Part shown: piece by piece, positions 50,733 to 58,713 of the stretch
Numbering within the stretch: the stretch's first letter is position 1
How the letters are laid out: each line of letters starts with the position of its first letter
Assembly: GCF_000720325.1 (NCBI RefSeq)
Contig: NZ_JOJM01000053.1
Coordinates: 8,432-72,431 of the forward strand
Source of the DNA: Streptomyces sp. NRRL B-1347
GTDB lineage: Bacteria; Actinomycetota; Actinomycetes; Streptomycetales; Streptomycetaceae
DNA: 64,000 nt
Reading direction: 5' to 3'
The notes under the pieces: generated by a model
Databases searched by the model: none
What the model was told of the DNA's origin: nothing
What the model saw: only the letters and a program-made list of their open reading frames with translations
Position numbers and translations under genes: made by a program

Positions 50733-52081
50733 CGCAGGACCTCGTGATAGCCCTGTAGATCGAGGTGCCCGGAGCCGCTGGCGAGCACCACGATGACCGG
50801 TTCGAGGTCCTGTGCGTCGGCCTTGGCGACGACTTCGAGAGCGGCGGCGACCGCGTGGCTCGCCTCGGGGGCGAGCAGGAGGCCCTCCGTCCGCAGCAGG
50901 AGCCGGCCTGCTTCGAGCGCTGTTCTCTGCTCGAAGGCGACGGCGTCCAGGACGCCTTCGCGGCGCAGCAGGCTGACGACGGCGGAGCTGTGGTGGTTCC
51001 GCAGGCCGCCGACGTGGACGGGGGGCGGTACGAAGTCCTCCCCCATCGAATAGCCGAGGACCTCCGGCGTGAAGCCGCCGAGGTCGGCGCGGCCGTAGGT
51101 GTAGGTGCCCGCGGTGAGCCGAGGGGCGGCGGTGGATTCCGCCGCGAGGAATCGCAACTCGGATCCGTCGGCACGGGCGCGGAGATAGGGGCCGATCAGG
51201 CCGCAGAGATTGCTGCCGCCGCCGGAGCAAGCGATGAGGTGGTCGCCGCGCCCGGCGACTCCCAGAGTTTCTCCGTGCATTTCCCTGAGTTGCGCCTCGA
51301 CTTCGAGTCCGAGGAGGGTTTGATGGAGATAGACGTGCGTCATTCCGCTTCCGGAGAGATAGGCCGCGGAAGGCTTGTCGAGCGCGTATTCAATCGCGTC
51401 GCTGATCGCGGTTCCGAGGCTTCCCGGGTGATCCGGTGAGCGTTCCAGGATCCTGCGCCCTGTCTCGGTGTGCGGTGCGGGCGACGAGTGCACCTGGGCT
51501 CCGATGAGCTCCATGTAGTGGCGCCGGTAGGGCTTTTGATCCAGGGAACACCGGACCATGAAGATCTCGGCGTCGAGGCCGAACATCTGCGCCGCGAGGG
51601 CGACGCTCATGCCCCATTGCCCGGCACCCGTCTCGGTGACGAGAGTGGTGCGTCCCTCTTGCGCCGCGTAGAACGCCTGCGCTATTGCGGTGTTCAGCTT
51701 GAAGCTGCCTGTGGGCAGTACGTCCTCGCGCTTCAGATAGATGCGCGCGGCCGTGCCGAGGTGCTTCTCCAGCTGGTGGGCGCGGTGCAGCGGGGTCGGG
51801 CGTCCGCATTGCCGGAGGCGCTCACCGACCTGCTCGGGCACCGCGATCCAGCGTTCGGAAGGGTTGTTCTGTGCTGCGAGAGCTCGTGGTCGGACCTTTG
51901 CGGACACTTCTGCCGCCGAAGGACTGCCGGAGTCCCGCACTTGCGGTAAAGGAGCAGGTAAGTCGCCCAAGAAGTTGTACCAGTACTCGGGCACGGCCGC
52001 CCCGGGTCGATCGCTTGGAGTCGGGGCATCCGCCAATATCGATGGGATGCGCACAGCGCCGTGTGCACGATGAGATGTCAC
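50723..52081 (-). CDS. TrpB2-like PLP enzyme with altered active-site motif
   Basis: A 452-aa fold-type II PLP enzyme of the TrpB2 (tryptophan synthase beta-like) group, which joins an aminoacrylate from serine to a nucleophile such as indole. Matching parts are GRPTPLHRAHQLEKHLGTA, ETGAGQWGMSVALAAQMFGL with the catalytic Glu, RCSLDQKPYRRHYMELIGA and the phosphate-binding ACSGGGSN. The PLP site reads PTGSFKLNTA: Lys128 is present, but the preceding His normal in TrpB and TrpB2 (SHK, AHK) is Phe. The GTG at 52081 follows GGGGGA; ATG 52105 is weaker. It is the first gene of the operon and probably makes the amino acid building block. Confidence 0.92.
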   Translation of the reverse strand: MTSHRAHGAVRIPSILADAPTPSDRPGAAVPEYWYNFLGDLPAPLPQVRDSGSPSAAEVSAKVRPRALAAQNNPSERWIAVPEQVGERLRQCGRPTPLHRAHQLEKHLGTAARIYLKREDVLPTGSFKLNTAIAQAFYAAQEGRTTLVTETGAGQWGMSVALAAQMFGLDAEIFMVRCSLDQKPYRRHYMELIGAQVHSSPAPHTETGRRILERSPDHPGSLGTAISDAIEYALDKPSAAYLSGSGMTHVYLHQTLLGLEVEAQLREMHGETLGVAGRGDHLIACSGGGSNLCGLIGPYLRARADGSELRFLAAESTAAPRLTAGTYTYGRADLGGFTPEVLGYSMGEDFVPPPVHVGGLRNHHSSAVVSLLRREGVLDAVAFEQRTALEAGRLLLRTEGLLLAPEASHAVAAALEVVAKADAQDLEPVIVVLASGSGHLDLQGYHEVLRDA

Positions 52082-52464
52082 GTCATTCCCCCGCCTGAAT
52101 CTCATTGCACGCGATCATTTGTCCACGCCAGTTGATCATTCAGACGATCTTGAATCGGCTGGCGATTGCTAGGGCGTCGCGTCTATGAGCCGTTCAAATC
52201 TCGTGATGGGGCGTCAGCCTACTCGGACGCTCGGCGATGGCGCAACAGTAAATACCGTTCGAGCGCAATTTGCTATTGATCTCAGATGCGACGGATAGCG
52301 AATTGATCGTCATTAGCCAAATGATCGCATTGAGGCGGGACGACCCCGGCTCCATGAGGCTGCCCACGCGTTGTCCAAACGCGATCGGATGCGATCGAAA
52401 TTGAGCAGACGCGTCGGCGGGTGCCGGGAGGGCGGGAGGGCGGGAGGGTGACGCCGGTGCGGCG
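52082..52464 (-). promoter_or_regulatory. AT-rich control region of the large minus-strand operon
   Basis: About 380 bp, visibly lower in GC than all surrounding DNA, with no convincing gene. It must hold the promoter for the 24-gene operon. On the minus strand AATGATC occurs at 52140-52134 and 52119-52113 (21 bp apart, two helical turns), 32-59 bp before the TrpB2 start, with related AATGA copies at 52106 and 52087. An imperfect 11-bp inverted repeat (52266-52276 with 52295-52305, 10 of 11 paired) and a direct GCGATCG pair (52381-52397) lie upstream. No regulator gene is in the operon, so control is from elsewhere. Confidence 0.6.
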
Positions 52465-52495
52465 GCGCCGCGCGGAAGTGACTTCCGCGCGGCGC
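52465..52495 (-). terminator. Strong hairpin at the end of the 412-aa protein gene
   Basis: Perfect 15-bp arms (52465-52479 and 52481-52495) around one base, reaching the first base of the stop codon region of the minus-strand gene at 52495-53733. It separates that gene from the operon control region. Confidence 0.85.
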
Positions 52496-53733
52496 TACTT
52501 GCCGGGGTCGCGGTCCGAGCCGTCGCCCGGGTCCTTGGCGGAGCTCTCACCCGGATCCTTGACGGAACCCTCGCCCGGGTCCTTCGCTGAGCCCTTGCCC
52601 GGGTCCCTGCGGAAGCGGCCGAACGCCTTCGTGAGCGCGCTCAGCGGCGAGCCCTCCGCCTTGGCCGGTCCCGAACCGGTCAGCCCGCCGCCGGACGCGT
52701 CGGCCAGCGCGGCCCGGGCCGCCTCTGCCGCCTCCCGGTACAGGTCACGCGACTTCGTCATGGCGTCGAGCGCCTCGGCGTACTTGGTGACCATGGTCTG
52801 GGCGTGGCCCAGCTCCTCGTCCGGGGTGAGCAGGTGCCAGCCCTGGCGCAGCCGGGTCAGGGCCCGCTCGGCCTCGTCCGGCAGCGGCCGCGGCAGCGCG
52901 GCGAACTCCGCGATCTTGTCGAGGAGTTCCGTGGGTTCCGAGCCGTCCAGGAAGACGCTGCGCACGGTGAAGCGCTCCGCGTCGTACTCCGGGCTGAGCG
53001 GCTCCACGGGCAGGATGACGGCGCCGCCGCGCGGCATCCGGACGCTCAGCTCGCGCTTCATCGCGAAGTCGGCGATCTGTGCCTGCTCCGGCGTGCCCCG
53101 GTGCTCGACGACGCGGTGCCGCAGGCTCGGCGGCAGGAACGTCGACAGCGGCTGCTGCCCCGGCGCGTCCGGCGTCATCGCCTCGTGCACGACGACGTGG
53201 ACGAACCAGCTCTGCCGGATGCTGTCCCGCAGCCGGCGGCGCAGCTCGTCGTCGTCCTTCGGCAGGTGGTTCGTCGTGCGCAGGCTCAGGCCGTGCACCG
53301 TGTCGTGGTCCCAGGCGACCCGGTCGCTGTCGGGCCAGAACATGGTGGCGGGCGAGGGCCAGTGCGCGTCCCACGCCCGCTCCGCCTCCGCGGCGAGGAC
53401 CCAGGTGACGCCCGCGCTGTCCTTGCGGCGGCTCTCGGGGTCGTACGTGGTCAGCTGCGCGCGCACCGTGACGTCGTCGGCCACGCGCCAGCGGGCCTCG
53501 AAGAGGCGGCGGGCGGACGGGCCGGGGTCGGCGGTCTCGTCCCGCGGGTGCAGGACGGTGGAGCGGGCCGCGTCGGCGGGGTCGAGGTCCAGGAAGTCAT
53601 CGAGCACCCCGGCCGCCTTGAGGGCGATCAGGTTGCGCCGGACGTCCTGCTCGGGCTCGGGCCCGAGGTGGCGCCCGCGCCCCAGCCACGCGGTGTCGGG
53701 GGCGGTGGTTGAGGAGGTGCGGTTCTCGGCCAT
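52495..53733 (-). CDS. Uncharacterised protein with charged C-terminal repeats
   Basis: A 412-aa cytoplasmic protein with no recognised domain. The N-terminal ~330 residues look globular, alternating strands and helices (FEARWRVADDVTVRAQLTTY, RQSWFVHVVVHEAM, ERFTVRSVFLDGSEP). Residues ~310-345 are helical, and the C-terminal ~40 residues are low-complexity repeats of the type KDPGEGSVKDPGESSAKDPG. The ATG is at 53733. It lies 186 bp from the next gene, with its own terminator, so it is probably not part of the neighbouring operon. No function is proposed. Confidence 0.7.
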   Translation of the reverse strand: MAENRTSSTTAPDTAWLGRGRHLGPEPEQDVRRNLIALKAAGVLDDFLDLDPADAARSTVLHPRDETADPGPSARRLFEARWRVADDVTVRAQLTTYDPESRRKDSAGVTWVLAAEAERAWDAHWPSPATMFWPDSDRVAWDHDTVHGLSLRTTNHLPKDDDELRRRLRDSIRQSWFVHVVVHEAMTPDAPGQQPLSTFLPPSLRHRVVEHRGTPEQAQIADFAMKRELSVRMPRGGAVILPVEPLSPEYDAERFTVRSVFLDGSEPTELLDKIAEFAALPRPLPDEAERALTRLRQGWHLLTPDEELGHAQTMVTKYAEALDAMTKSRDLYREAAEAARAALADASGGGLTGSGPAKAEGSPLSALTKAFGRFRRDPGKGSAKDPGEGSVKDPGESSAKDPGDGSDRDPGK

Positions 53734-53919
53734 TGACTCGTTCTGTGGGTGATCAGGGCCTGACCAGTATGGTCGGTGATTCTGTCGAAGGGAGCGCTAC
53801 CCCGTCCACAACTCGGACACGCCTGCTTCACCCGGGTCGAAACCAGGAGCGGAACCGAGGGCGGAGCCGGAGGCGGGACCACGGACGAGGCTCCCCTCCC
53901 GGCGGACCGGTGCGGTGCC

Positions 53920-54537
53920 TCAGAGGCTGGTGAGCAACTCCTCGAGCGGGGCGGGCACGCGGTCGGGTTCGAGGCCCTCGACCAGGACGCGGCCGTAGCG
54001 GATCTTGCGGCCCTTCTTCGTGCCGAAGAAGCGCCGCAACTGCTGCTCCGCGGTGCGGTCCCGCTGCGCGGGCTGGCGCAGGAAGGTCTCCAGGGCGCGC
54101 AGGTCGCCCTCCGCCCGGACGAGTTCCTCGACGCGTGCCGTGCCCAGCGCGCGGATGAGCTCGTCCTCCAGGTCCGCCGCGCAGACGAAGAAGTCCCGCG
54201 GCGGCGCGCTGGCCCGCTCCCAGCCGCGGGCGTAGTAGCGGCGCTCCCTCTCGTCGCACAGTCCCGTGAGCCGGAGGCCGAGTCCGGAAGGCCCGAGGAG
54301 GTGGGCGAAGCGCCCGACGCTCATCGCGCCGCCGATCGACAGGACGCAGACGCCTTCGGCCGCGAGGTCCCGGCCGCGGCTCGCGGCGAGGGCGTCGACC
54401 GCCGCGACGTCGCTCGGCCCTTCGAGCAGGACGACCGCCCTGACGGGCAGCCGCTCGGCCAGCTCGCGCGCGAGGTCGCCGGGCCCGCCGGCCGCCCACT
54501 CGATGACCGCTTCACGGAACGCCCCCATGTCAGACAT
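53920..54537 (-). CDS. Stand-alone TOPRIM (OLD-type) protein
   Basis: A 205-aa protein whose first ~110 residues fit the TOPRIM fold of OLD-family nucleases and related proteins: AVVLLEGPSDVAAVDALA with the catalytic Glu, GVCVLSIGGAMSVGRFAHLLG, and LTGLCDERERRYY supplying acidic metal-binding residues. The remaining ~90 residues are helical and end in PLEELLTSL. OLD proteins usually also carry an ATPase domain, missing here. It may act on nucleic acids with a partner. The ATG is at 54537. It is followed by 186 bp (53734-53919) with no gene seen. Confidence 0.72.
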   Translation of the reverse strand: MSDMGAFREAVIEWAAGGPGDLARELAERLPVRAVVLLEGPSDVAAVDALAASRGRDLAAEGVCVLSIGGAMSVGRFAHLLGPSGLGLRLTGLCDERERRYYARGWERASAPPRDFFVCAADLEDELIRALGTARVEELVRAEGDLRALETFLRQPAQRDRTAEQQLRRFFGTKKGRKIRYGRVLVEGLEPDRVPAPLEELLTSL

Positions 54538-54625
54538 GGGGCGAGTCTCCGCTGTTTCCGGCCGTCGCGGTAGTGGATTTCCGCCGCCGCGCCGCGCAGA
54601 GGTGATCCGGCGGCCGGGCCCGCGG

Positions 54626-55753
54626 TCAGGCGGACGGCCGCGCGGGGCCCGGCAGGCTCAGCCGCTCGATCCGCACCTGGCCCGGTGGGCGGGGGAAGAA
54701 GGACGTCGATCCCACCGCCCAGTACGTGCGCGTCCCGGGCACCCGCGCGATCCCGTTCATCAGGACGGGAGACGTCGACACGGGTCCGCGCTCGCTCACC
54801 CAGGTCCCGTTCTCCCACCGGAGGTGGTGCGCCTGGTTCCAGTTCGGGTACTCCCAGCCCGCGATGCGGTCCGGGCGGTCCCGCGCGTCGCCGACGATCC
54901 CGACGAGCTCCCCGGCGCCGAAGGGCGTCTCGACGTGGTGCCAGGCCGTGCCGTCGTAGTGGCGCAGACGCGCGCCGGGCGGGCGGCCGCCGGTGAGCAC
55001 CCAGTTGTAGCCGCACACCCAGATGTCGTCCGATGCGGTCGGGAGCATGCCGGTGACGTACTGCGGGTGGCCTTCCACCGGGATCTCGTGCCAGGCGCCG
55101 TCCCAGCGGGCGCACACCCCGCTGCCGTGGATCCAGATGTCTCCGCCCCGCGTCCGGCGCACCCCGACCGCCGGGTTGTTGTTGCCGCTGGGCAACGGGC
55201 GCAGCCGGCGCCAGCGCCGCCCGTTCCAGTGCAGCGTCCGCGCCGATCCGTCGAACGACCCGACGGCCCAGGCGTCACCATCGGGGGCGACGGTGATGCC
55301 GTGGACGCTGTTGCCCACGGCGCCTTCCCCCGGAAACGGGACCCGCTCCCAGCCGTCCCCGTCCCAGGCGTACAGGCGCCACAGGTCGGTCCCGTGATCG
55401 ACTCCGATCGCCCACGCGTCGCCGGAGGCGTTGGCCGCGACGCCCATGAGAGAGCCGTCGGGGTGCAGGCCCGCCGTGTCCGTGCGGGACCAGACGGTCC
55501 CGTTCCATACGTACGAGAGCGGCTTGCCGGACGTGCTGCCGCCGCGGCCCTCCGTGCCCACGGCCCAGGCCAGGCGCGGCCCCGCGGCGGCCACGGCGCG
55601 CAGGCCCGCCATCTCCACCCCGTCGGGCACCGGGACCTGCTGCCAGCCGTCGGCGCGCGCGGCGGCCCCGGCCGTCGGCGCCGGGAGCAGGGCGGCGCCC
55701 GCGGCCCCTGCCGCCACGCCCAACGCGCCGCCGACGAAGCGTCTCCTGTCCAT
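54626..55753 (-). CDS. Tat-exported beta-propeller-like protein
   Basis: A 375-aa exported protein. The Tat-type signal (DRRRFVGGALGVAAGAAGAALLPA) is followed by about seven sequence repeats with a Trp-rich strand and a DxWAxG-like turn (RLAWAVG, GDAWAIGVDHG, GDAWAVGSFDG, GDIWIHGSG, DDIWVCGYN, RTYWAVGS). This pattern is of a beta propeller similar to those seen in secreted binding or lyase proteins. No catalytic motif stands out. The ATG at 55753 has GGAGG upstream. It is divergent from the carotenoid oxygenase gene across 294 bp. Confidence 0.8.
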   Translation of the reverse strand: MDRRRFVGGALGVAAGAAGAALLPAPTAGAAARADGWQQVPVPDGVEMAGLRAVAAAGPRLAWAVGTEGRGGSTSGKPLSYVWNGTVWSRTDTAGLHPDGSLMGVAANASGDAWAIGVDHGTDLWRLYAWDGDGWERVPFPGEGAVGNSVHGITVAPDGDAWAVGSFDGSARTLHWNGRRWRRLRPLPSGNNNPAVGVRRTRGGDIWIHGSGVCARWDGAWHEIPVEGHPQYVTGMLPTASDDIWVCGYNWVLTGGRPPGARLRHYDGTAWHHVETPFGAGELVGIVGDARDRPDRIAGWEYPNWNQAHHLRWENGTWVSERGPVSTSPVLMNGIARVPGTRTYWAVGSTSFFPRPPGQVRIERLSLPGPARPSA

Positions 55754-56047
55754 GGCGGTGCCTCCTGGGGCGTGCGGCCGTGTGAGCGGTACGAGCCGTG
55801 CGTGGGGAGAGCATGCGGCAGAACAACCGAAGGGAGAACGCATGCGCGTGAGTGTTTCCCGCCCTTTCCGACCCCCGTACGCGCACGCCGCGCGGTCCCG
55901 GCCCCGCTGGCTGGGTGTTCCCAACACCACCCCCGGTCCGGGCCCCAGACCTCCTGACCCGTCGCCCCTGTCGGCACAGGCTTGTTCCCGTCACCAGCGA
56001 ACGGTCCGGCGAACCGGCCGGACGACGACGAGGGACGAGGAGACGTG

Positions 56048-57547
56048 ATGGCCAGTCACACGCGGCGGAGGATCCTCCAGGGCGCGGCGCTCGCGGCGGC
56101 GGGCAGCGTGGTCGGCGGGTACGGAGGCGGCCACTACGCGGCGGCGCAGCCAGCGGCGGTCCGGGCGGCGGGCGACGGTGAACTCCCGTTCCTGGAGGGC
56201 GCCCTCGCGCCGGTCACGGAGGAGCTCACCGCGTTCGACCTGGAGGTGACCGGCCGGGTGCCGCGCGACCTCGACGGCCGCTATCTGCGCACCGGCCCGA
56301 ACGCGCTCGGTCTTGAGGACCCGCGGGCGCACCTCTGGATGCTGGGCGACGGCATGGTGCACGGGGTGCGGCTGCGCGACGGGCGCGCCGAGTGGTACCG
56401 CAACCGCTGGGTGCGCTCGTCCGGGGTGGCGAGGAAGCTGGGCGAGGCGTACCCGGGCCCGGTGCCGCCGGACGACTTCGCGTGCAACACGCACGTGATC
56501 CCGTACAAGGGGCGGATCCTGGCGCTCCAGGAGGGCGGGCCGCTGCCGTACGAGCTGGACGGGGAGCTGGGCACGGTGCGCCCGTACGACTTCCGCCACA
56601 CCCTGAAGGGCGCGTTCACGGCGCACACGAAGTACGACGCGGCGGCGGACGAGCTGCACGCGGTGACGTACTACCCGACCTGGGACCACGTGCGGCACCT
56701 CGTGGTCGACCGCACCGGGCGGGTGGCGCGGACCACCAGGATCCCCGTGGCGGACGCCCCGATGATGCACGACTTCGCCCTCACCCGCAGGTACGTGGTG
56801 GTCGTGGACGTGCCGATCACCTTCGACCCGGCGGCCGCCGAGGCGGGGGCGGTGGTGCCGTACGTCTGGAACGAGCGCCACCCCATGCGCGTCGGAGTGC
56901 TGCCGCGGGCCGGTGGGGCCGTCCGCTGGTTCGAGATCGACCCGGTCTACTACTCGCACACGCTCAACGCCTACGACCAGGGCCACGAGGTGGTGGTGGA
57001 GCACACCTCCATGCCCGCCCCGTTCCACGCGGCGGGCCGGGGCAGCGGCGGCCCCTCCGCGACGGGGGCGCCGACGCTCGACCGCTGGACGATCGACCTG
57101 CGCGAGGGCCGGGTCCGCGGCACCCGCATCGACGACCTGCCGCAGGAGTTCCCGCGCGTCAACGAGTCCCTGGTCGCCCGCAGGCACCGCTTCGGGTACA
57201 CGGCGAGCGCGGCGGAGATGTGGCGCGCGTACGGGACGGTCGACGGGGTGCCGCCGGCAGGCAAGTTCACCGACTGCCTCGTCAAGCACGACATGGCGCG
57301 CGGCACCAAGCAGGTGCTCCGCTTCCCGAAGGGCGCGGCGGTGAGCGAGCCGGTGTTCGTGCCGCGCCGGGGCGCGCGGGACGAGGACGACGGCTACGTC
57401 CTGTCCTACGTGAACGACCCCGACCGGGGCGCGACCGACCTGGTGGTCCTCTCGGCGCAGGACTTCACCGGCGGCCCGCTGGCCCGGGTGCGGCTGCCCG
57501 GCCGGGTGCCGCTCGGCTTCCACGGCAGCTGGGTGGCGGACCGGTAG
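56048..57547 (+). CDS. Tat-exported carotenoid oxygenase (RPE65/CCD family)
   Basis: A 499-aa carotenoid cleavage oxygenase-like enzyme, a non-haem iron protein that cuts C=C bonds in carotenoids, stilbenes or lignin-type phenolics. Four His iron ligands are visible in AHTKYD, MMHDFALT, YYSHTLNAYD and GFHGSW. The N-terminal TRRRILQGAALAAAGSVVGG is a Tat signal, unusual for the family, suggesting extracellular action, for example on aromatic alkenes. RYLRTGPNAL and WMLGDGMVHGVRL are typical. The ATG at 56048 follows GAGGAG. Confidence 0.92.
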   Translation: MASHTRRRILQGAALAAAGSVVGGYGGGHYAAAQPAAVRAAGDGELPFLEGALAPVTEELTAFDLEVTGRVPRDLDGRYLRTGPNALGLEDPRAHLWMLGDGMVHGVRLRDGRAEWYRNRWVRSSGVARKLGEAYPGPVPPDDFACNTHVIPYKGRILALQEGGPLPYELDGELGTVRPYDFRHTLKGAFTAHTKYDAAADELHAVTYYPTWDHVRHLVVDRTGRVARTTRIPVADAPMMHDFALTRRYVVVVDVPITFDPAAAEAGAVVPYVWNERHPMRVGVLPRAGGAVRWFEIDPVYYSHTLNAYDQGHEVVVEHTSMPAPFHAAGRGSGGPSATGAPTLDRWTIDLREGRVRGTRIDDLPQEFPRVNESLVARRHRFGYTASAAEMWRAYGTVDGVPPAGKFTDCLVKHDMARGTKQVLRFPKGAAVSEPVFVPRRGARDEDDGYVLSYVNDPDRGATDLVVLSAQDFTGGPLARVRLPGRVPLGFHGSWVADR

Positions 57548-57559
57548 CCGCGGCTACCG
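57542..57559. terminator. Perfect 18-bp palindrome covering two stop codons
   Basis: CGGTAGCCG followed by its reverse complement at 57542-57559 contains the TAG of the carotenoid oxygenase (57545-57547) and the TAG of the convergent ferritin-like gene (57554-57556). It may end both transcripts. Confidence 0.6.
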
Positions 57560-58681
57560 CTGCGGGAGCCGGAGGCGCTGGTCGGTGTACGGCCTGCACT
57601 CGAAGGTCGGCGCGGCGTAGTACCCCGCGTACTCACCCTCGGCGATCCGGCACGCGAGGACCTCGTCGGCGAGCACCTCCAGCTGGTGCATCTGCCCCAC
57701 GGCGCTGTCGACCTGCTGCGGGTGCCCGGTGAGGCCGGCCTCCAGGTTCGCCACGAGCCGCTCGTAGAAGCGGTTGAACGCGTCCGCCGCCCGCCATTCC
57801 GGGGTGCCCTTCGCGTACGCGCACATCTGCGGATCCGGCAGGACGTTGACGATGTCGGTGGCCACGGGCAGCGCGATGCGCCGGCCCGTGGGGTGGCAGG
57901 GCTTGTCCGTCGGCAGGTACCACCGGCCCTGCGCCAGCTCGTCGAACTTGTAGTAGTGGGACAACTCGCCGTTGTCGTCCCACATTTGGTGCGGGTCGCC
58001 CTCGCCCTCGTGGATGACGTCGGTCAGCAGGGCGACGGCTTCGGTGGAGTTCCGCACGCCGATGTTGTCCTGCCCGCCGAAGTGCGTGTACTGGTGCCTG
58101 ACGGTCTCCGGGTGGAAGACGTCCTCCTCCTTGCCGTGCCCCACCAGATAGGTGATGCCGTCGATGAGGGCGTTGTAGAAGTCCCCGAGGGACTCGAACC
58201 GGAGGGGGATCGGGCTCGGCAGGGCCTTGATCAGGTCGAGCACTCCGCTGGCGCGCAGCCGCGGCGACTCCAGGTCGAACGCGCCGCGGATCCGCTCCCG
58301 GGTGTCCGAAGGCAGGGGGTCGGGCTGCTCGATGAAGAGGCCGAGCTTCCAGAGGTCGTCGCCGCAGGGGAGCAGCCGCACCAGACCTGCCCGGCTGAAG
58401 TCCGGGATCTGGCAGGGGTACAGCGGTGTCGCCGTGGTGATCTCCGGGCGTCCGCCCACGGCGGTGAGCACGTTCGCGGCGATGGCCATGTGCCGCATCT
58501 CGGAGATCACGATGCTCTGGACGGCCCGGGTGACGTCGGGGAACTTCGACCTCCGGTCCTTGATGGTGAGCCACCCGAAGAGGTAGGCGGGAATGGTCGT
58601 GAACTCCAGTGCCACGGCGTCCTGGAGCTCGTCGCGCAGCGCCTCGATGGTGTGGATCAGCGGCGGATCGGTCTGGGACAT
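57554..58681 (-). CDS. Ferritin-like protein resembling the C-terminal half of VioB/RebD
   Basis: A 375-aa ferritin-like protein. The N-terminal helices AVALEFTTIPAYLFGWLTI and SIVISEMRHMAIAANVLTAV carry the Glu and ExxH metal ligands, with more candidates in HEGEGDPHQMW. This matches the C-terminal domain of VioB/RebD-type enzymes (iminophenyl-pyruvate dimer synthase family), where helices beginning LRKAVDLELSVMLQYLY and EMIHYL align. Here it is a separate protein. It is the last gene of a four-gene operon whose third-upstream gene looks like the missing N-terminal half. The substrate is unknown; no amino-acid oxidase partner is in the window. Confidence 0.85.
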   Translation of the reverse strand: MSQTDPPLIHTIEALRDELQDAVALEFTTIPAYLFGWLTIKDRRSKFPDVTRAVQSIVISEMRHMAIAANVLTAVGGRPEITTATPLYPCQIPDFSRAGLVRLLPCGDDLWKLGLFIEQPDPLPSDTRERIRGAFDLESPRLRASGVLDLIKALPSPIPLRFESLGDFYNALIDGITYLVGHGKEEDVFHPETVRHQYTHFGGQDNIGVRNSTEAVALLTDVIHEGEGDPHQMWDDNGELSHYYKFDELAQGRWYLPTDKPCHPTGRRIALPVATDIVNVLPDPQMCAYAKGTPEWRAADAFNRFYERLVANLEAGLTGHPQQVDSAVGQMHQLEVLADEVLACRIAEGEYAGYYAAPTFECRPYTDQRLRLPQR

Positions 58682-58713
58682 GACGGGTTCTCCCTCCCGG
58701 CGAGGTGCTGCGG

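Noticed and set aside
24674..52081. Assignment of the operon to CC-1065, duocarmycin or yatakemycin production
   Set aside because: Only the HemN-like/methyltransferase pair and a DNA-directed resistance protein suggest it; no AlkD-type glycosylase or GyrI-like hydrolase is seen, and many genes (molybdopterin enzyme, nitrilases, BtrH-like) are not tied to that family by anything I can verify.
52194..52550. Possible 118-codon minus-strand gene in the AT-rich region
   Set aside because: No ribosome site at any start, a change from Pro/Ala-rich to odd composition inside, and it crosses the terminator hairpin and the control region.
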